Below are positions 46,374-57,806 of a DNA stretch of 64,000 bases, piece after piece. The stretch spans positions 930,001 to 994,000 of the forward strand of contig JAZGUH010000182.1 of the NCBI GenBank assembly GCA_037893225.1, read 5' to 3'. A program made the translations under genes and the position numbers. Below the pieces are notes generated by a model that saw only the letters and a program-made list of their open reading frames with translations, ran no database searches and had not been told where the DNA came from. Origin of the DNA: Hippasteria phrygiana (taxonomy: Eukaryota > Echinodermata > Asteroidea > Valvatida > Goniasteridae). Numbering within the stretch: the first letter of the stretch is position 1; the number at the start of each line of letters is the position of its first letter.

Positions 46374-47570
46374 ATGCCAGCGAAGAGACGAAACAAGCAA
46401 GCTCCAAAGAAATCAATGGCCACGCCACCTGCAAAGTCTCCGGTGCCATCCGATGACGAGCAGCAAGAAGCAACAGGCGGTCCCAGGTCGCCATCTCATC
46501 CTCCCACCGAGGAACAAGCCACAGGAAGAAGCAGAAGAGGTCAACTCCCGTTTTGCTCACCGATGAGCAGGAGGTCGGCATGGGCGAATGGCTAAGGGAG
46601 CACGAGTACTTATAAGAATATAAGAACTCTCAGAAAAAAACAGCGGATGTGGGAGGAGAAGGCAGCGGAGTTGGGCCTCGCATCTCCTGCCTTGCTCAAA
46701 ACCTGGTACGAAAGTATTCGCACCAAGGTCGGGAAGGTCAGCAACAAGAAGTCAGGGTCAGCCAGCAAGGATCGCACGGACAGGGACGAATGCATCATGT
46801 CCCACTTCGGCTTCCTGTCCACGCACATCGCCCGATTCCGTGGCAGAACTGCCTGCAGTGTAAGTACTGCATCTTTTCGGTTTCATTAACTTTGAATGAA
46901 ATTATTTTATAATATTTATTTCGACCAAATGTAATTGTAGAAAATATCTGACTTGTTACTTAATGTCTGTTCTTCTCTTATGTACTTGCAGTTGGGACCA
47001 CAGCTTGCCAGCACGATAGTCTCAAGAAGGCCCCCCAGCACTTCAGGCTCCGACCAGGAGATTGAGATGGACGATGAGTCTCAACCAACTTCTCAACCAG
47101 TTGCTACTTCGAAGGGGAAGTCGACCGTCCTCGGGGGTCGCACGAGGACCGTAGCGAAGGGCGTCAGCAATCGCGCCCGGGGCAACGACAACCAGGCCAA
47201 GACGGGGGAGGAGGGGCACGCTCAGGACCTCATCGCATCTCTCACCACCCAACAGCAGAAGTCCGCCCACATCCAGAAACAGATTTCGTCGCTAATTGCA
47301 CGGGAGCAGACCTCGGCGACAGCAGCCTGGGGGACGTGGATTGGCGTGATGGCAAACAATATCCACGAACGCCTCCTCCCAAGATTCTATCGCGAGAGCC
47401 TCGATCTCGTCTTGGGCTTCGTCTCAGAGTCGCGCCAGCTGCCTTCCCTACCTCCTCCTCCCCAACATGTCGAATCTCATGGTGCCGAACCTATCGGACA
47501 TATCGCTGTTGCTGACGCCCGGATCTCGGAGGGGCGAACGTGGAAGCCCACAGTGAACCATGAACTATGA
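46374..47570 (+). pseudogene. MADF/Myb-like accessory gene of Harbinger 2, frame-broken
   Basis: The gene starts MPAKRRNKQAPKKS. Its middle part reads STPVLLTDEQEVGMGEWLRE in a second frame, and then QRMWEEKAAELGLASPALLK and FGFLSTHIARF in a third. Exon 1 ends at 46859 (AGT, donor GTAAGT) and exon 2 (46992-47570) has a basic, Gln-rich part with TTQQQKSAHIQKQISSL and IHERLLPRFYRESL. A stop (TAA near 46613) and two frame changes (about 46500, 46615) argue for decay; the intron is intact. The helical E-W-L and K-T-W-Y-E pattern fits a Myb/SANT-like DNA-binding domain, the usual partner of Harbinger transposases. The domain call is weaker than in element 1. Confidence 0.65.
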
Positions 47571-47847
47571 ACTCAATTGATTGCGATAAAAAGTTTGAAA
47601 TGTTTGAAATTATGTTTCATGTTTATGCTGTTTATGATGTGGTATATAAGTTTTGTTGAATAAATAAATGTGGAAATAATAAAAACTTTGTTTGAAACTG
47701 AAAATACATCTGTGGCGGAAATACAACTACGACGATAAAATAATAGTTGAATGGATTGGGTTTCCGGCTTGTCACGTGTCTTGCGTCGGCTAAATATAAT
47801 TAGACAAGCCTACGCGTTCCGGAAAACTGTCCAAGATGTTACCAGGA
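47571..47847. other. 3' flank of the accessory gene
   Basis: Contains AATAAA words (47660-47690). The gypsy derivative begins at its right edge. Confidence 0.4.
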
Positions 47848-49672
47848 CGATAGCGCTGACACCAGGCGGAACATTTACAGGCACTAAACCCCCGGAGTTC
47901 CGCCTCACCGGTTTAGTATTTCTAGATCTGAGACTAGGGTTCGTAGTCAAAATATATGACCTAGTGAAGAAGGTAAACGCAGTATGATGAGCAGTCTTTC
48001 TATTCCTAAGGAAAGGGTTCACTAAAAGAAATCCACTCTTCAGGCAAATATTCAACACAACTCATTAAATAATCATTTAATTCCAGTCCACAACAAATTG
48101 CAAACACGCCAAGGATAAGCTGACTAAATGTCTAAAATATATGGTTGAGAGGATATAATCAGGATAGTGCTCTCTGCACTGGTCCACAATGAACTGTAGC
48201 CCCTAGTATATGTATAGTCACTGAAAATAATCAGGATAGTGCTCTCTGCACTGGGAGGATAATTACTGCTTCTAAGTTATTCCAGTCAACAACTCTTAAA
48301 TAGCAATAGGCAACTCCAGTGCCTATTCTCAATATCACCAGGCAATTCCTATGCCTCTTATAAATATATCCGGCAATTCCTATGCCTCATATAATTAAAT
48401 AAATATCGCTAGGCAATCCCTATGCCCCTTATAAATACACCAGGCAATTCCTATGCCTCTTATAAATAAATAAATATCATCAGGCAATTCATATGCCTCT
48501 ATAAATACACCAGGCAATCCTTATGCCTCTTCTAGTAACTCCAGACTTATCACAAGGCCTCTGACGGGTCTGCCAGTAGTTTCTTGAATTTCCGATCACT
48601 GAGAGTAATTTAGAAGACTGATATTCTTTTATCCTATTCCTCCATTCCAAATAATAAGTGACTTACAGCGTCTTCCAAATCCAAGCTACGATTATGCTCC
48701 TCAGCTCCTCACTCCTCAGCCCTCAAGCTCCTCACTCCTCAAGCTCCTACCTCAGCTCCTCAATAAGATTTGTCCCCAGCTAAACTAAAACTCCTAAAAA
48801 AATCACTATTTCTTACTATGCTATTACTAATTGTCTCCTCAGTGCTCCTCAAATAAAATAAGTGAAAGCTCCTCAAATAAGTCAGCGATCAGCAGTACAC
48901 GAAACCCAAAACAACTCCGAATTTCCCAAAATCTGCCCTATTTATAGTCTTGAGTCGCGCGCCTTAACGCACAGACTTTCTGTACGCGTAAAACTGGCGA
49001 AAATTACTATGCACAACAAAGATTTAATTCATCTGAAAGTCAACTATTTATACAGTATATTCTTCAATCAAAGTACTCAAATAATCCTTACACTATACAC
49101 TTTCAATTCCAAATGAAACCGAACTGTGAAATTCCCTAGATTTCGTGAGAAAGACCAAGAATACAGTTGTTGAATGAATGTAAATACACCCTAATTCTAT
49201 TGACCAAAACTTAGTGATGTCATCCTCATAAATATTCATGAATGACTTTCAGACCTCAGCAGACGACATCATAGGAAACATCGGTAACAAATTTCTTACT
49301 CCAAAGTATTCATCTAAAAACTTAATTCAAAGACTGAAATAGGTAGAAGTAAATCCATGACAACTTTCTACTCTTATAATCTTCGGTTTTAAAGTCAAGA
49401 AATAAGGAATAATCTTTTAAAACTTTAGACCAATCCGGACTACTCTTAAAGACTTAGAAGGCGGCCATCTTGAACTCTATTTTTAGCACACATAAACGCA
49501 TGTGTGCATGTAATGCATGACATGTATGAGCAGCTGACATCGTGACGGTTGGTAAAATATCAGGATAAATAACGAAATTTACAGTAATAAAAGTGGATGA
49601 AATGTACTCTAAGTTTATCCAGACATAAAGGTAAGTTTGACAAAATGACCGGGGGGGCATTTTCGTCACACA
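47848..49672 (-). repeat. 3' LTR of gypsy derivative B
   Basis: On the minus strand it starts TGTGTGACGAAAATGCCCCC (49672) after the purine tract TTGGGAGAGGGC and ends near GCGCTATCG (47848). About 1.25 kb of it (48431-49672) is repeated directly at 51356-52629. It contains imperfect CAGGCAATTCCTATGCCTCT repeats (48300-48545). Confidence 0.8.
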
Positions 49673-50158
49673 GCCCTCTCCCAAGACTTTGCTGTCCTTA
49701 GCAAGCGAAATAAGAAAAACACACATAAATTCAACCAAAATGTATTAACGTTAGTTACTTCGAACAATGTTAACCAATACTGATAATAACGTTAAGAATT
49801 AAAATTCATGTAAATCTAAGTACAGGCGCATCAATAACTGTATCAATATCAATCACGTCACTTTAGTTGCTTCTCGTCTTCCCAATTCCAAGCAAACTTC
49901 AATAAACTTCTATCCCAAATTAACAAAATGATACACCATTCGTACACAGCACTCGCAGTAAATAACCAGGTAACAGTTCATCTTTCTTAGTACTGGCAGC
50001 AGTCGCGCTTGCAAAGGCTTACAATATTTGGCATGTCAATGCAATAACAAATCAAGGTTTTACAAACATTCATCAATTTTAAATAATTTACATCTGATTC
50101 AATTTGTCCAACAATTTAAATGTGCTTTCATTTATGTCACATCTAGTTGTCAAATTCC
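49673..50158. other. 3' untranslated part of derivative B
   Basis: AT-rich, no gene. The polypurine tract is at its left edge. Confidence 0.4.
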
Positions 50159-50996
50159 CTACTCTTCCTTCTTGGCCTTCATGTCATAGACTCTCTCAGT
50201 CACTTCTTGCTTCGTGACTCGTCCATCTCGATCGTAGGTCGTGGTGGTGTGTTTTTCTGTTATCTGGAATACACCTCGTGCCAGATTCTTTAACTGAAAA
50301 TGTATCCACTTACACTTCCTCTTCCTTGGTCTACTGTCATGGTCATGGTCACTGTCGCTGTCGCTGTTGCCGTCACTGTCGCTGTCGCTATCGGTACTCT
50401 CCTCTGTTGAACTGTTCTTTATCATCTTCATGTTCCTTGGTTTCCCTAGCGGTGCCTGGTCCTCTACTTCTATACGTTCTATTTCCTTCTCCACATCTGA
50501 TGCCATTAGGGAAATGGCGGCCTCTGCTGCTACGATCTCGTCTTCCTCTCCATCCGTGCCAACATCTGCCTCGTTTCCATCTGACGGTTTCCTTTACAGA
50601 CTCTCTCCTCCTTCCCTCTTCCTTTTCTCTCTTTCGTTCTTCTTCCGATCCTCTTCTCTGTTCCTCCGATCTTCTTTCTCTCTCTTTCGCTGGTCCTCCT
50701 CTCTGTTCTTGCGATCCTCTTCTCTCTTCCTCAGATCCTCTTCTTCTCTCTTTTCCCTCCAACACTCGACTCTGCTTCTCCGGTCCTCATAGCCATTTCT
50801 TGTCATCCAAGGCTTAACCTGTTCAATGCGGGGATTGATGCCCAGGATTTCATCACCTTTCCGTGCATGTGCTGTATCGTAGTGTCTCTTCAGATTGGAA
50901 CGTCTCCCATATGTGAGTGGGCATTGGCGGCACTGAAACCTCTCTCTGTATTCCAAGTGCGTGGTCTTGTGCCGATCATAGTTAAACCTCTTGTTG
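50159..50996 (-). pseudogene. accessory zinc-finger ORF of gypsy derivative B
   Basis: Minus-strand frame with KRFNYDRHKTTHLEYRERF, an intact C2H2 finger (CRQCPLTYGRRSNLKRHYDTAH), a long Glu/Arg-rich region (REEDRKNREEDQRKRE), then a stop TAA at about 50594. The same frame continues with AAISLMASDVEKEIERIE, a Ser/Asp repeat (DSDSDSDGNSDSDSD) and a C-terminal block RKCKWIHFQLKNLARGVFQI. Compared with the ORF at 18622-19344 the order of blocks is the same, and the finger here keeps all zinc ligands. The ORF start is lost in a fusion with the gag end. Confidence 0.7.
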
Positions 50997-51355
50997 GGCA
51001 TTGCCGAGCAATATGTCCAAGCTTTCCACATGCAAAGCATGTAATGTTGTTTCTGTCAGTGAAACTTGGCCGTCTATTTGTGTCCATTTCTTGTCCATTG
51101 TTTCTTGGGGTTTTCTGCAACTCCTTCACTGTACTCATTAATTCAGTCAGTGATGCTCTCACTTCAGCCAGTCTTTTTCAAAACTGGACATTTCTTCTGT
51201 CATCCTATTGTTTCCAATCATGTTCCTTGTATATCGACTTGGCTTTATCCTATCTCGGCTGTGTTCAGCATGTAGAAAACATTCAGTTTCCAGAGCTGAT
51301 CTAATAGCATCATCCAGTGTTGCTGGTTGCGACCGAACAATTCCAGCTCTAATTT
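50997..51355 (-). pseudogene. gag C-terminal fragment of gypsy derivative B
   Basis: The minus strand reads IVRSQPATLDDAIRSALETE, and after a frameshift near 51180 EVRASLTELMSTVKEL and a CCHC zinc knuckle, CFACGKLGHIARQCP (C-x2-C-x4-H-x4-C). The knuckle runs directly into the zinc-finger ORF, in a shifted frame. There is no protease, reverse transcriptase, RNase H or integrase between them. Confidence 0.8.
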
Positions 51356-52629
51356 TATAAATACACCAGGCAATTCCTATGCCTCTTATACATAAATAAA
51401 TACCATCAGGCAATTCCTATGCCTCTATAAATACACCAGGCAATCCTTATGCCTCTTCTAGTAACTCCAGACTTATCACAAGGCCTCTGACGGGTCTGCC
51501 AGTAGTTTCTTGAATTTCCGATCACTGAGAGTAATTTAGAAGACTGATATTATTTTATCCTATTCCTCCATTCCAAATAATAAGTGACTTACAGTGTCTT
51601 CCATATCCAAGCTACGATTATGCTCCTCAGCTCCTCACTCCTCACTCCTCAAGCTCCTCAATAAGATTTGTCCCCAGCTAAACTAAAACTCCTCCAAAAA
51701 TCACTATTTCTTACTATGCTATTACTAATTGTCTCCTCAGTGCTCCTCAAATAAAATCAGTGAAAGCTCCTCAAATATATCAGCGATCAGCAGTACACGA
51801 AACCCAAAACAACTCTAAACCAACCAAGCAGCAACAACACAACCCCGAATTTCCCAAAATATGCCCTATTTATAGTCTTGAATCGCGCGCCTTAACGCAC
51901 AGACTTTCTGTACGCGTAGTAAATAGGCTACGCCCACAAGTTGTAAAACTGGCGAAAATTACTATGCACAACAAAGACTTAATTCATCTGAAAATCAACT
52001 ATTTATACAGTATATTCTTCAATCAAAGTACTAAAATAATCCTTAAACTATACACTTTCAATTCCAAATGAAACCGAACTGTGAAATTCCCTAGATTTCG
52101 TGAGAAAGACCAAGAATAAAGTTGTTGAATGAATGTAAATACACCCTAATTCTATTGACCAAAACTTAGTGATGTCATCCTCATAAATATTCATGATGAC
52201 TTTCAGACCTCAGCAGACGACATCATAGGAAAAATCGGTAACTAATTTCTTACTCCAAAGTATTCATCTAAAAACTTAATTCAAAGACTGAAATAGGTAG
52301 AAGTAAATCCAAGACAACTTTCTACTCCTATAATCTTCAGTTTTAAGGTCAAGAAATAAGGAATAATCTTTTAAAACTTTAGACCAATCCGGACTGCTCT
52401 TAAAGACTTAGAAGGCGGCCATCTTGAACTCTATTTTTAGCACACATAAACACATGTGTGCATGCATTGCATGACATGTATGAGCAGCTGACATCGTGAC
52501 GGTTGGTAAAATATCAGCGATAAATAACGAAATTTACAGTAATAAAAGTGGATGAAATGTACTCTAAGTTTATCCAGACATAAAAAGGTAAGTTTGACAA
52601 AATGACCGGGGGGGCATTTTCGTCACACA
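51356..52629 (-). repeat. partial 5' LTR of gypsy derivative B
   Basis: Direct repeat of 48431-49672 with the same TGTGTGACGAAAATG start (52629). It ends abruptly at gag sequence (51355), so the part matching 47848-48430, the primer-binding site and the gag start are missing. Small indels separate the two LTR copies. Confidence 0.85.
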
Positions 52630-52803
52630 TCTTTGGGCTCATAAATGTTTTTGTTCTTGAACTTTATAGAAATTAACATGTTTTTTCTTGTACAACAGTA
52701 ATTGTTCATGGTATACAAATACAAAAACAAGACCAAACAAATACAAGGATATACACCTCAGATTTCACAGTCCACAGTTATTCAATTTCACAGTCCACAG
52801 TTA

Positions 52804-54141
52804 TTATATCATACCATTTTGCCACGGTACTGAGCCAACGTCCGAGTTGTAGTATGCACATAGATATTCTCTCTGGATCTTTTCGGCCTTGCTCGTAGTG
52901 TTAACTCGCGAAGTCTGATATTCCGTCTAGCAGAGGGAGGTCATTGCGCCAGGCTCCTGGAATGACGTTGTGGTTTAAGTCCTCTTGGTCAGCGGCGGCA
53001 GCGTGTTCATTCGCCTTTTGTTTTCTCAGCATGTTGTGTAGACAAACGCAGGCCAAGACAATGGACGTTACTGTCTCAGGTGTTTGCTGCATCGTGGTCA
53101 GCAAACAACGGAATCGATGGGCTAGGATGCCGAATACGTTCTCCACAATGCGGCGACCCCTCGAGAGTCTATAGTTAAATATCCTCTCGGTGTTCTCCAT
53201 CCGTCTCTTCGAGAATGGTTTCATCAGCCAGCTTCTTAGGGCAAATACGTCGTCTGCTACGATGAAATACGGCATGTCTCTGTTATCGTGTGGTAGCGCC
53301 TCAGCTTCGGGGAATCCGATGACCCCCTTGTCGATAGCTTCTTTCAGTTCACTGTTGTTAAACACTTGTGCGTCACCAGCCGATCCATGACTGCCGACTT
53401 CCACCCAGATGAACTTGTAGTCGCTGTCGACCAGGGCCATTAAAATAATGGAATGAAACCCTTATAGTTGTAGTAAAAGGATCCTCCCCCGTCTGGGCAC
53501 CGTATGGCGATGTGCTTGCCGTCCAGAGCTCCCAAGCAATGGTGGAATTGCCATCTGTTGGAGAAGTTGTCAGCGATGTTCTTCCATTCTTCTGGTGTGG
53601 TAGGGCATGGGATTACTTCTTCTGCGTATTCCGCAATGATGGCATCGCAGACTTCTCTGATCACCTTGGAGATCGTGTTGTGTGCAACCCTGAAGCCGTA
53701 CATCAGGGAGTGGTAGCTGTCGCCTGTAGCAAGGTAGCGCAGCGTCATTGCCAGCTTCAAGCCAGGTGACAGAGGCTGTCTGTACCCGGTTGGCTTCTTC
53801 GTGATTCGACCCTCTATGTGGTGCAGAATTTCTTGGTACATCGTGTAGTCCATCCGCAGGAAGTTACGGAAGCCCTTGACATCCTCTTTCTTCAATTCTT
53901 GCATCAGTCGGGAATACTGCCCAAGATCTGGTGTTCTTCTGAGCCATTCTCTGACCCAAATGCTTCTTCTCTTCTTCCGAGATACAGGTACAGCAGTCTT
54001 TGGAATCTTATCTTTGTTTTTTCTTTGCTGAATTTTGGCTTCAGCCAGTAGGATCGTGTTTTGTGTCTCTTTCTGGTCCAACTCCAACTGGCAGCTCATC
54101 ATTCGTAGTCGATTCAAGCGGGTGTTTGGGAGCTGCTTCAT
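52804..54141 (-). pseudogene. PIF/Harbinger DDE transposase of element 2, frameshifted
   Basis: The minus-strand gene starts at MKQLPNTRLNRL (54141), the first ATG downstream of the TATA box. It contains FRNFLRMDYTMYQEILHHIE, GALDGKHIAIRCP (first Asp), FIVADDVFAL (second Asp) and RIVENVFGILAHRF (Glu). A one-base loss near 53455 breaks the frame between NYKGF and MALVDSDYKF; element 1 shows the intact version (KGFYSIVLMALV). A second shift near 52910 moves the end to another frame, where QREYLCAYYNSDVGSVPWQN and a stop at 52804 match the family's C-terminus. There is no intron at the position used in element 1. The catalytic residues are all kept, so inactivation is recent. Confidence 0.85.
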
Positions 54142-54196
54142 GTTGACCCCTCGGATGTTAACGAAATATGTGATTTTGAAGAAAAGAATCCTCACT

Positions 54197-54204
54197 ATTT
54201 ATAT
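54197..54204 (-). promoter_or_regulatory. TATA box of transposase 2
   Basis: TATAAATA on the minus strand, about 60 bp upstream of the ATG at 54141. The upstream in-frame ATG at 54195 would lie before the expected transcription start. Confidence 0.5.
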
Positions 54205-54214
54205 GGTTTTCAAC

Positions 54215-54833
54215 ACGTTCCGGGATGAACCGTGATGAAACATGTGCATCCGTGGACCCACCGTCTTTAACCGTAGTGGTGCCTTGTGGAATCGTGTGAG
54301 CACCGTGATGATCCGTTGTGAACCTTACTGAGCCTTGTCGACACCGTGGTAAACCGTGCTGGAACCGTGGTAAACCGTTATGGCACCGTGGTGAACCGTA
54401 CTGGAACAGTGCAGAACCGTCCTAAACCGTGTCACCAACACGATCGGTTGGGGCGAACCGTGTTGGGTCCTGGGTGATACGTAGTTGCACCGTGAAGATC
54501 CGTGGCGTTGATGGGGTTAAAAATAACTCCCGGTTCGGCACGGTTCTACCTGGACGACCCCGTTGCCACTACGATCCCACTAAGTCCCACCCCGTTGCAC
54601 CCCGGCACAGCGACGGTTCACCCCGGTTCGGGTGATCGTCCCGGTTCACCCGTGAGCTGCCCCGGCAGTTTTTGACATGTCAAAAACTGCCGGGGCAGCT
54701 CACGGTTATTCACGGACCACCACGGACCATCCAGGCATTGCTACGGTTCGACACACGGTTCACCCAGGTTCACCACGGTTCATGAACCGGCATTAACCGT
54801 CATGAACCGGGGGCCCTGTGGGACTGTTACTTT
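54215..54833. repeat. right subterminal repeats of Harbinger 2
   Basis: Many ACCGTGGTAAACCGT, ACCGTCCTAAACCGTG and CGGTTCACCCCGG words, some inverted relative to the left end. Confidence 0.85.
54650..54705. repeat. 56-bp perfect palindrome upstream of transposase 2
   Basis: A spacer-less perfect inverted repeat. Its half-site starts CCGTGAGCTGCCCCGGCAGT and the centre is GACATGTC. It is about 510 bp upstream of the transposase start. Confidence 0.95.
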
Positions 54834-55108
54834 ACACACCGCATAGCCACAGGACGCCTGCAGGATGCCTGCAGGACGACTACCGGTCAAAACGCATGTA
54901 GTTACGGATGACAAACGGACAGGACGGCCATAACTGATGATTACAGCATATCTACAGCATATCTACAGCACATCCACAGTATATGCACAGGACATGGAAC
55001 TGATGTTTAACGAATATGTACCGGCCTGCAACTGACACCTCGTGCGTTTTGTCCTGTGGGCATGCGGTGCATGTTCGTTTCTAATGCGTTTGCGCACGTT
55101 CCACTGTC

Positions 55109-55310
55109 CTGAGTTTGTATATGCCGGCAATCGTGGACCTAGGACAAAAGAATTCGAGCGTAGACAAAGGGGTCCACGTTTGACCTAACGTCCAGGATTG
55201 AAAATCGTGTACAAAACCAATGGGAGGCCTTCCGAAAAAGTTAGAGTATAAACAAAAGAGGAACAATGGGAGGTCCACAATTGCACCCGTTTACAATGAC
55301 TGTGTGTATA
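55109..55310. repeat. insertion in MITE copy 2, related to 31.2 kb
   Basis: Absent from MITE copy 1. It shares GGCCTTCCGAAAAAGTTAG and neighbouring words with 31190-31380. Confidence 0.7.
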
Positions 55311-55365
55311 CAATCGCCCCAGGTGCGTTGTTTGTGCGTTTTATTCGGCCCCTGGACCGTGCATG

Positions 55366-55995
55366 CCCTTACAAAAAAGTTCTATAGAAATCTATAAAAG
55401 AAAATTCTGTAGAATTTCTATATGATATTCTATAGAATTCCTTCATAGAGTTTCTTTAGAGTTTCTGTAGAGTTTCTGTAGAGTTTCTTTAGAGTTTCTT
55501 TAGAGTTTCTTTAGAAAATGGGCCACTTCTCTATAAGACATTTTATAGAATTCTATAGAAATTTTACAATTCTATAAAAGATAATTCTATAGAATGTCTA
55601 TAAGATTCTACAGAATTTTTCTATAGATTTGTATATAATTTCTTTAGAGATCCTCTATAGTTTTTATAGAATTCTATAGAAAAATTACCACTTTTCTATA
55701 AAACAGCTAGTAGAATTCTATAGAAATATGACCACTTTTCTATAAAACAGCTAATAGAATTCTTAGAAATATGACCACTTTTCTATAAAACATCAAATAG
55801 AATTCGATAGAAATAGGACCACTTTTCTATAAAACATCTAGTAGAATTCTATAGAAATAGGACCACTTTTCTATGAAACATCTAGTAGAATTCTATAGAA
55901 ATAGGACCACTTTTCTATAAAACATCTAATAGAATTCTATAGAAATATGACCACTTTTCTATAAAACATCTAATATAATTATATAGAAAGATGAC
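55366..55995. repeat. left TTCTATAGAA iteron array
   Basis: Period about 60 bp in its second half (GACCACTTTTCTATAAAACA spaced by AGAATTCTATAGAAAT). TTCTATAGAA is its own reverse complement. Confidence 0.9.
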
Positions 55996-56950
55996 TCCAT
56001 TTTTATAAAATGTCATAAATATTTACAAACTTGGTAACTTTTCTAAACATTCTAATTGAATCCTTTATATGTATGTCGACTTTTCTATCAAGCTATGGCA
56101 TTACTCTTGACAAGAAAATATCAACGTGATACACTTCATCCTTCAAAATTAAAACAATTGGAGATCAATACTTTTTGCTGTGTACTTTTCACTGCATTTA
56201 TTTCCAGCATAGGCCATGGCCAAAACAGTCCTGAATTTTTCCAAATCTAATATACTGTACATGAATAATTTCACACAGGGAATTAATGAAAAATGTATAA
56301 ATACATGTATAAGCACCCGATATGCGATCAACATTAATTAAATAGGAAACTACATAATTCCACATACATGATTGTTTCTATATTTAAGAAATGGTAGGCA
56401 AAAAGGAATAAAAAAAAAACTTTGGACGGATACAAAACAAGTAAATTAAAGAAGGCTTAAATAGTTTTGTAGTTTATAAACAAATGCAAAGAGACGAACA
56501 AGAATGATTACAGTATGAAAGATAAAAGAGCCTAAAACACATGAATCTTTAACAATGAAAATAGATCCCACCATAAATCTCTGAAATTTAACTGAGATTT
56601 AAGGGGGAAACTACATTTTGGTTGTTAAAATATTAATAGTGAACAATCACCCCTGTTGGCGCACTTGGAAAATTTACATTGATCTCTTCAGAAAATCAGC
56701 CCTGAAAAAGGCCTTTGTGAAATTTTTACTAGTATATAAATTTGTGGAAACTGATAAATCACCTGACGTAAAGAGAAATGTCCTGGCGAAAAATTGAACT
56801 CATACTTCCGAAAATCTAAAATGCACACGGACTAGTGAAACTCGGTTTACTCCGGACACAGATGAAAATTTATGAAATACTTTTGTGGCGATCAATAGGC
56901 AAAAATTAAAGGTTAAATAAAACTATTTTTGAGGGTTAAATGGACTTTCT
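55996..56950. other. interior of the 7.5-kb element, no gene seen
   Basis: AT-rich, no motif-bearing frame. Confidence 0.4.
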
Positions 56951-56989
56951 GATGGACTTAAAAGCATGGGCAATCATGGGGAACACACT

Positions 56990-57806
56990 CCCCCCCCCCC
57001 CCCCCCAAATATTTTGGGAGTTGACGGCTATAGCAGTGTGTCCCCCCCCCCCCCCCCCCCCAAAAAAAATTCTCCTTTGTCATATACATTTTATTTTCCA
57101 TTTTTATTTGAAATTTAGACAGCTGGCTAACAACTGTTTTGTTATCACTAACATACAAAGCAACAATGGGTACAATCTTTACAGAATATTAGTCAAAATA
57201 TGATTGTGTAAGCCAAAAAAAGGAATGTCACCTCCTACTTTAGTAACAATTGTAGACTTACTGCATACAAAAGGGTTTAACAAGTGTACAATTATGAAAG
57301 GATCTTATATAATATACATGTAACTCGTAAGATCTTACGGGAGAGGACTTGAGCGAGGACTCAGACGACTTAGGCAGCTCTGTAATGGGCGAGGACTTGG
57401 ACGACTTGGGTAGCTCTGCATATGCAACGGATGAGGATGACTCCAAATGGTGCGAACACAGTTCGATGCTAACGAGCTTGAACACGGGGCGAATTCACCT
57501 CCAACAAACAGCCGCAAAGAGACGAAACAGCGGGGGACGACACACATTGGCTCCCGAAGCAAAAATATGAGGGACACATCCCCCCCCCCCCAATATTTTC
57601 CCCTTTGTCATATACATTTTATTTTCCCTTTTCATTTGAAATTTAGACAGCTAACTGGCTAACAACTGTTTTGTTATCACTAACATACAAAGCAACAATG
57701 GGGACAATCTTTACAGAATATTAGTCAAAATAAGATTGTGTAAGCCAAAAAAGGGAATGTCACCTCCTACTATATAGTAACAATTGTAGACTTACCGCAT
57801 ACAAAC
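56990..57806. repeat. direct repeat with poly-C tracts
   Basis: About 205 bp (57070-57275) recurs at about 57600-57806, each preceded by a run of 10-20 C bases. Between them is a plus frame with acidic repeats (SEDSDDLGSSVMGEDLDD), which is short and unassigned. Confidence 0.8.

Larger units (their letters stand above)
45925..54833. mobile_element. PIF/Harbinger-type DNA transposon, element 2
   Basis: Plus-strand MADF/Myb-like partner gene (46374-47570) and minus-strand transposase (52804-54141) converge, mirror image of element 1. Both flanks carry dense repeats of ACCGTGGTGAACCG/CGGTTCACCCCGG words. The right flank has a 56-bp palindrome. A pol-less gypsy derivative (about 47848-52629) is inserted between the genes. 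Edges are set by comparison with MITE copy 1; exact terminal repeats were not resolved. Confidence 0.8.

Noticed and set aside
50278..50817. Ser/Leu-rich plus-strand ORFs of 140-180 residues
   Set aside because: They are antisense to the charged accessory zinc-finger ORF, whose motifs are on the minus strand.
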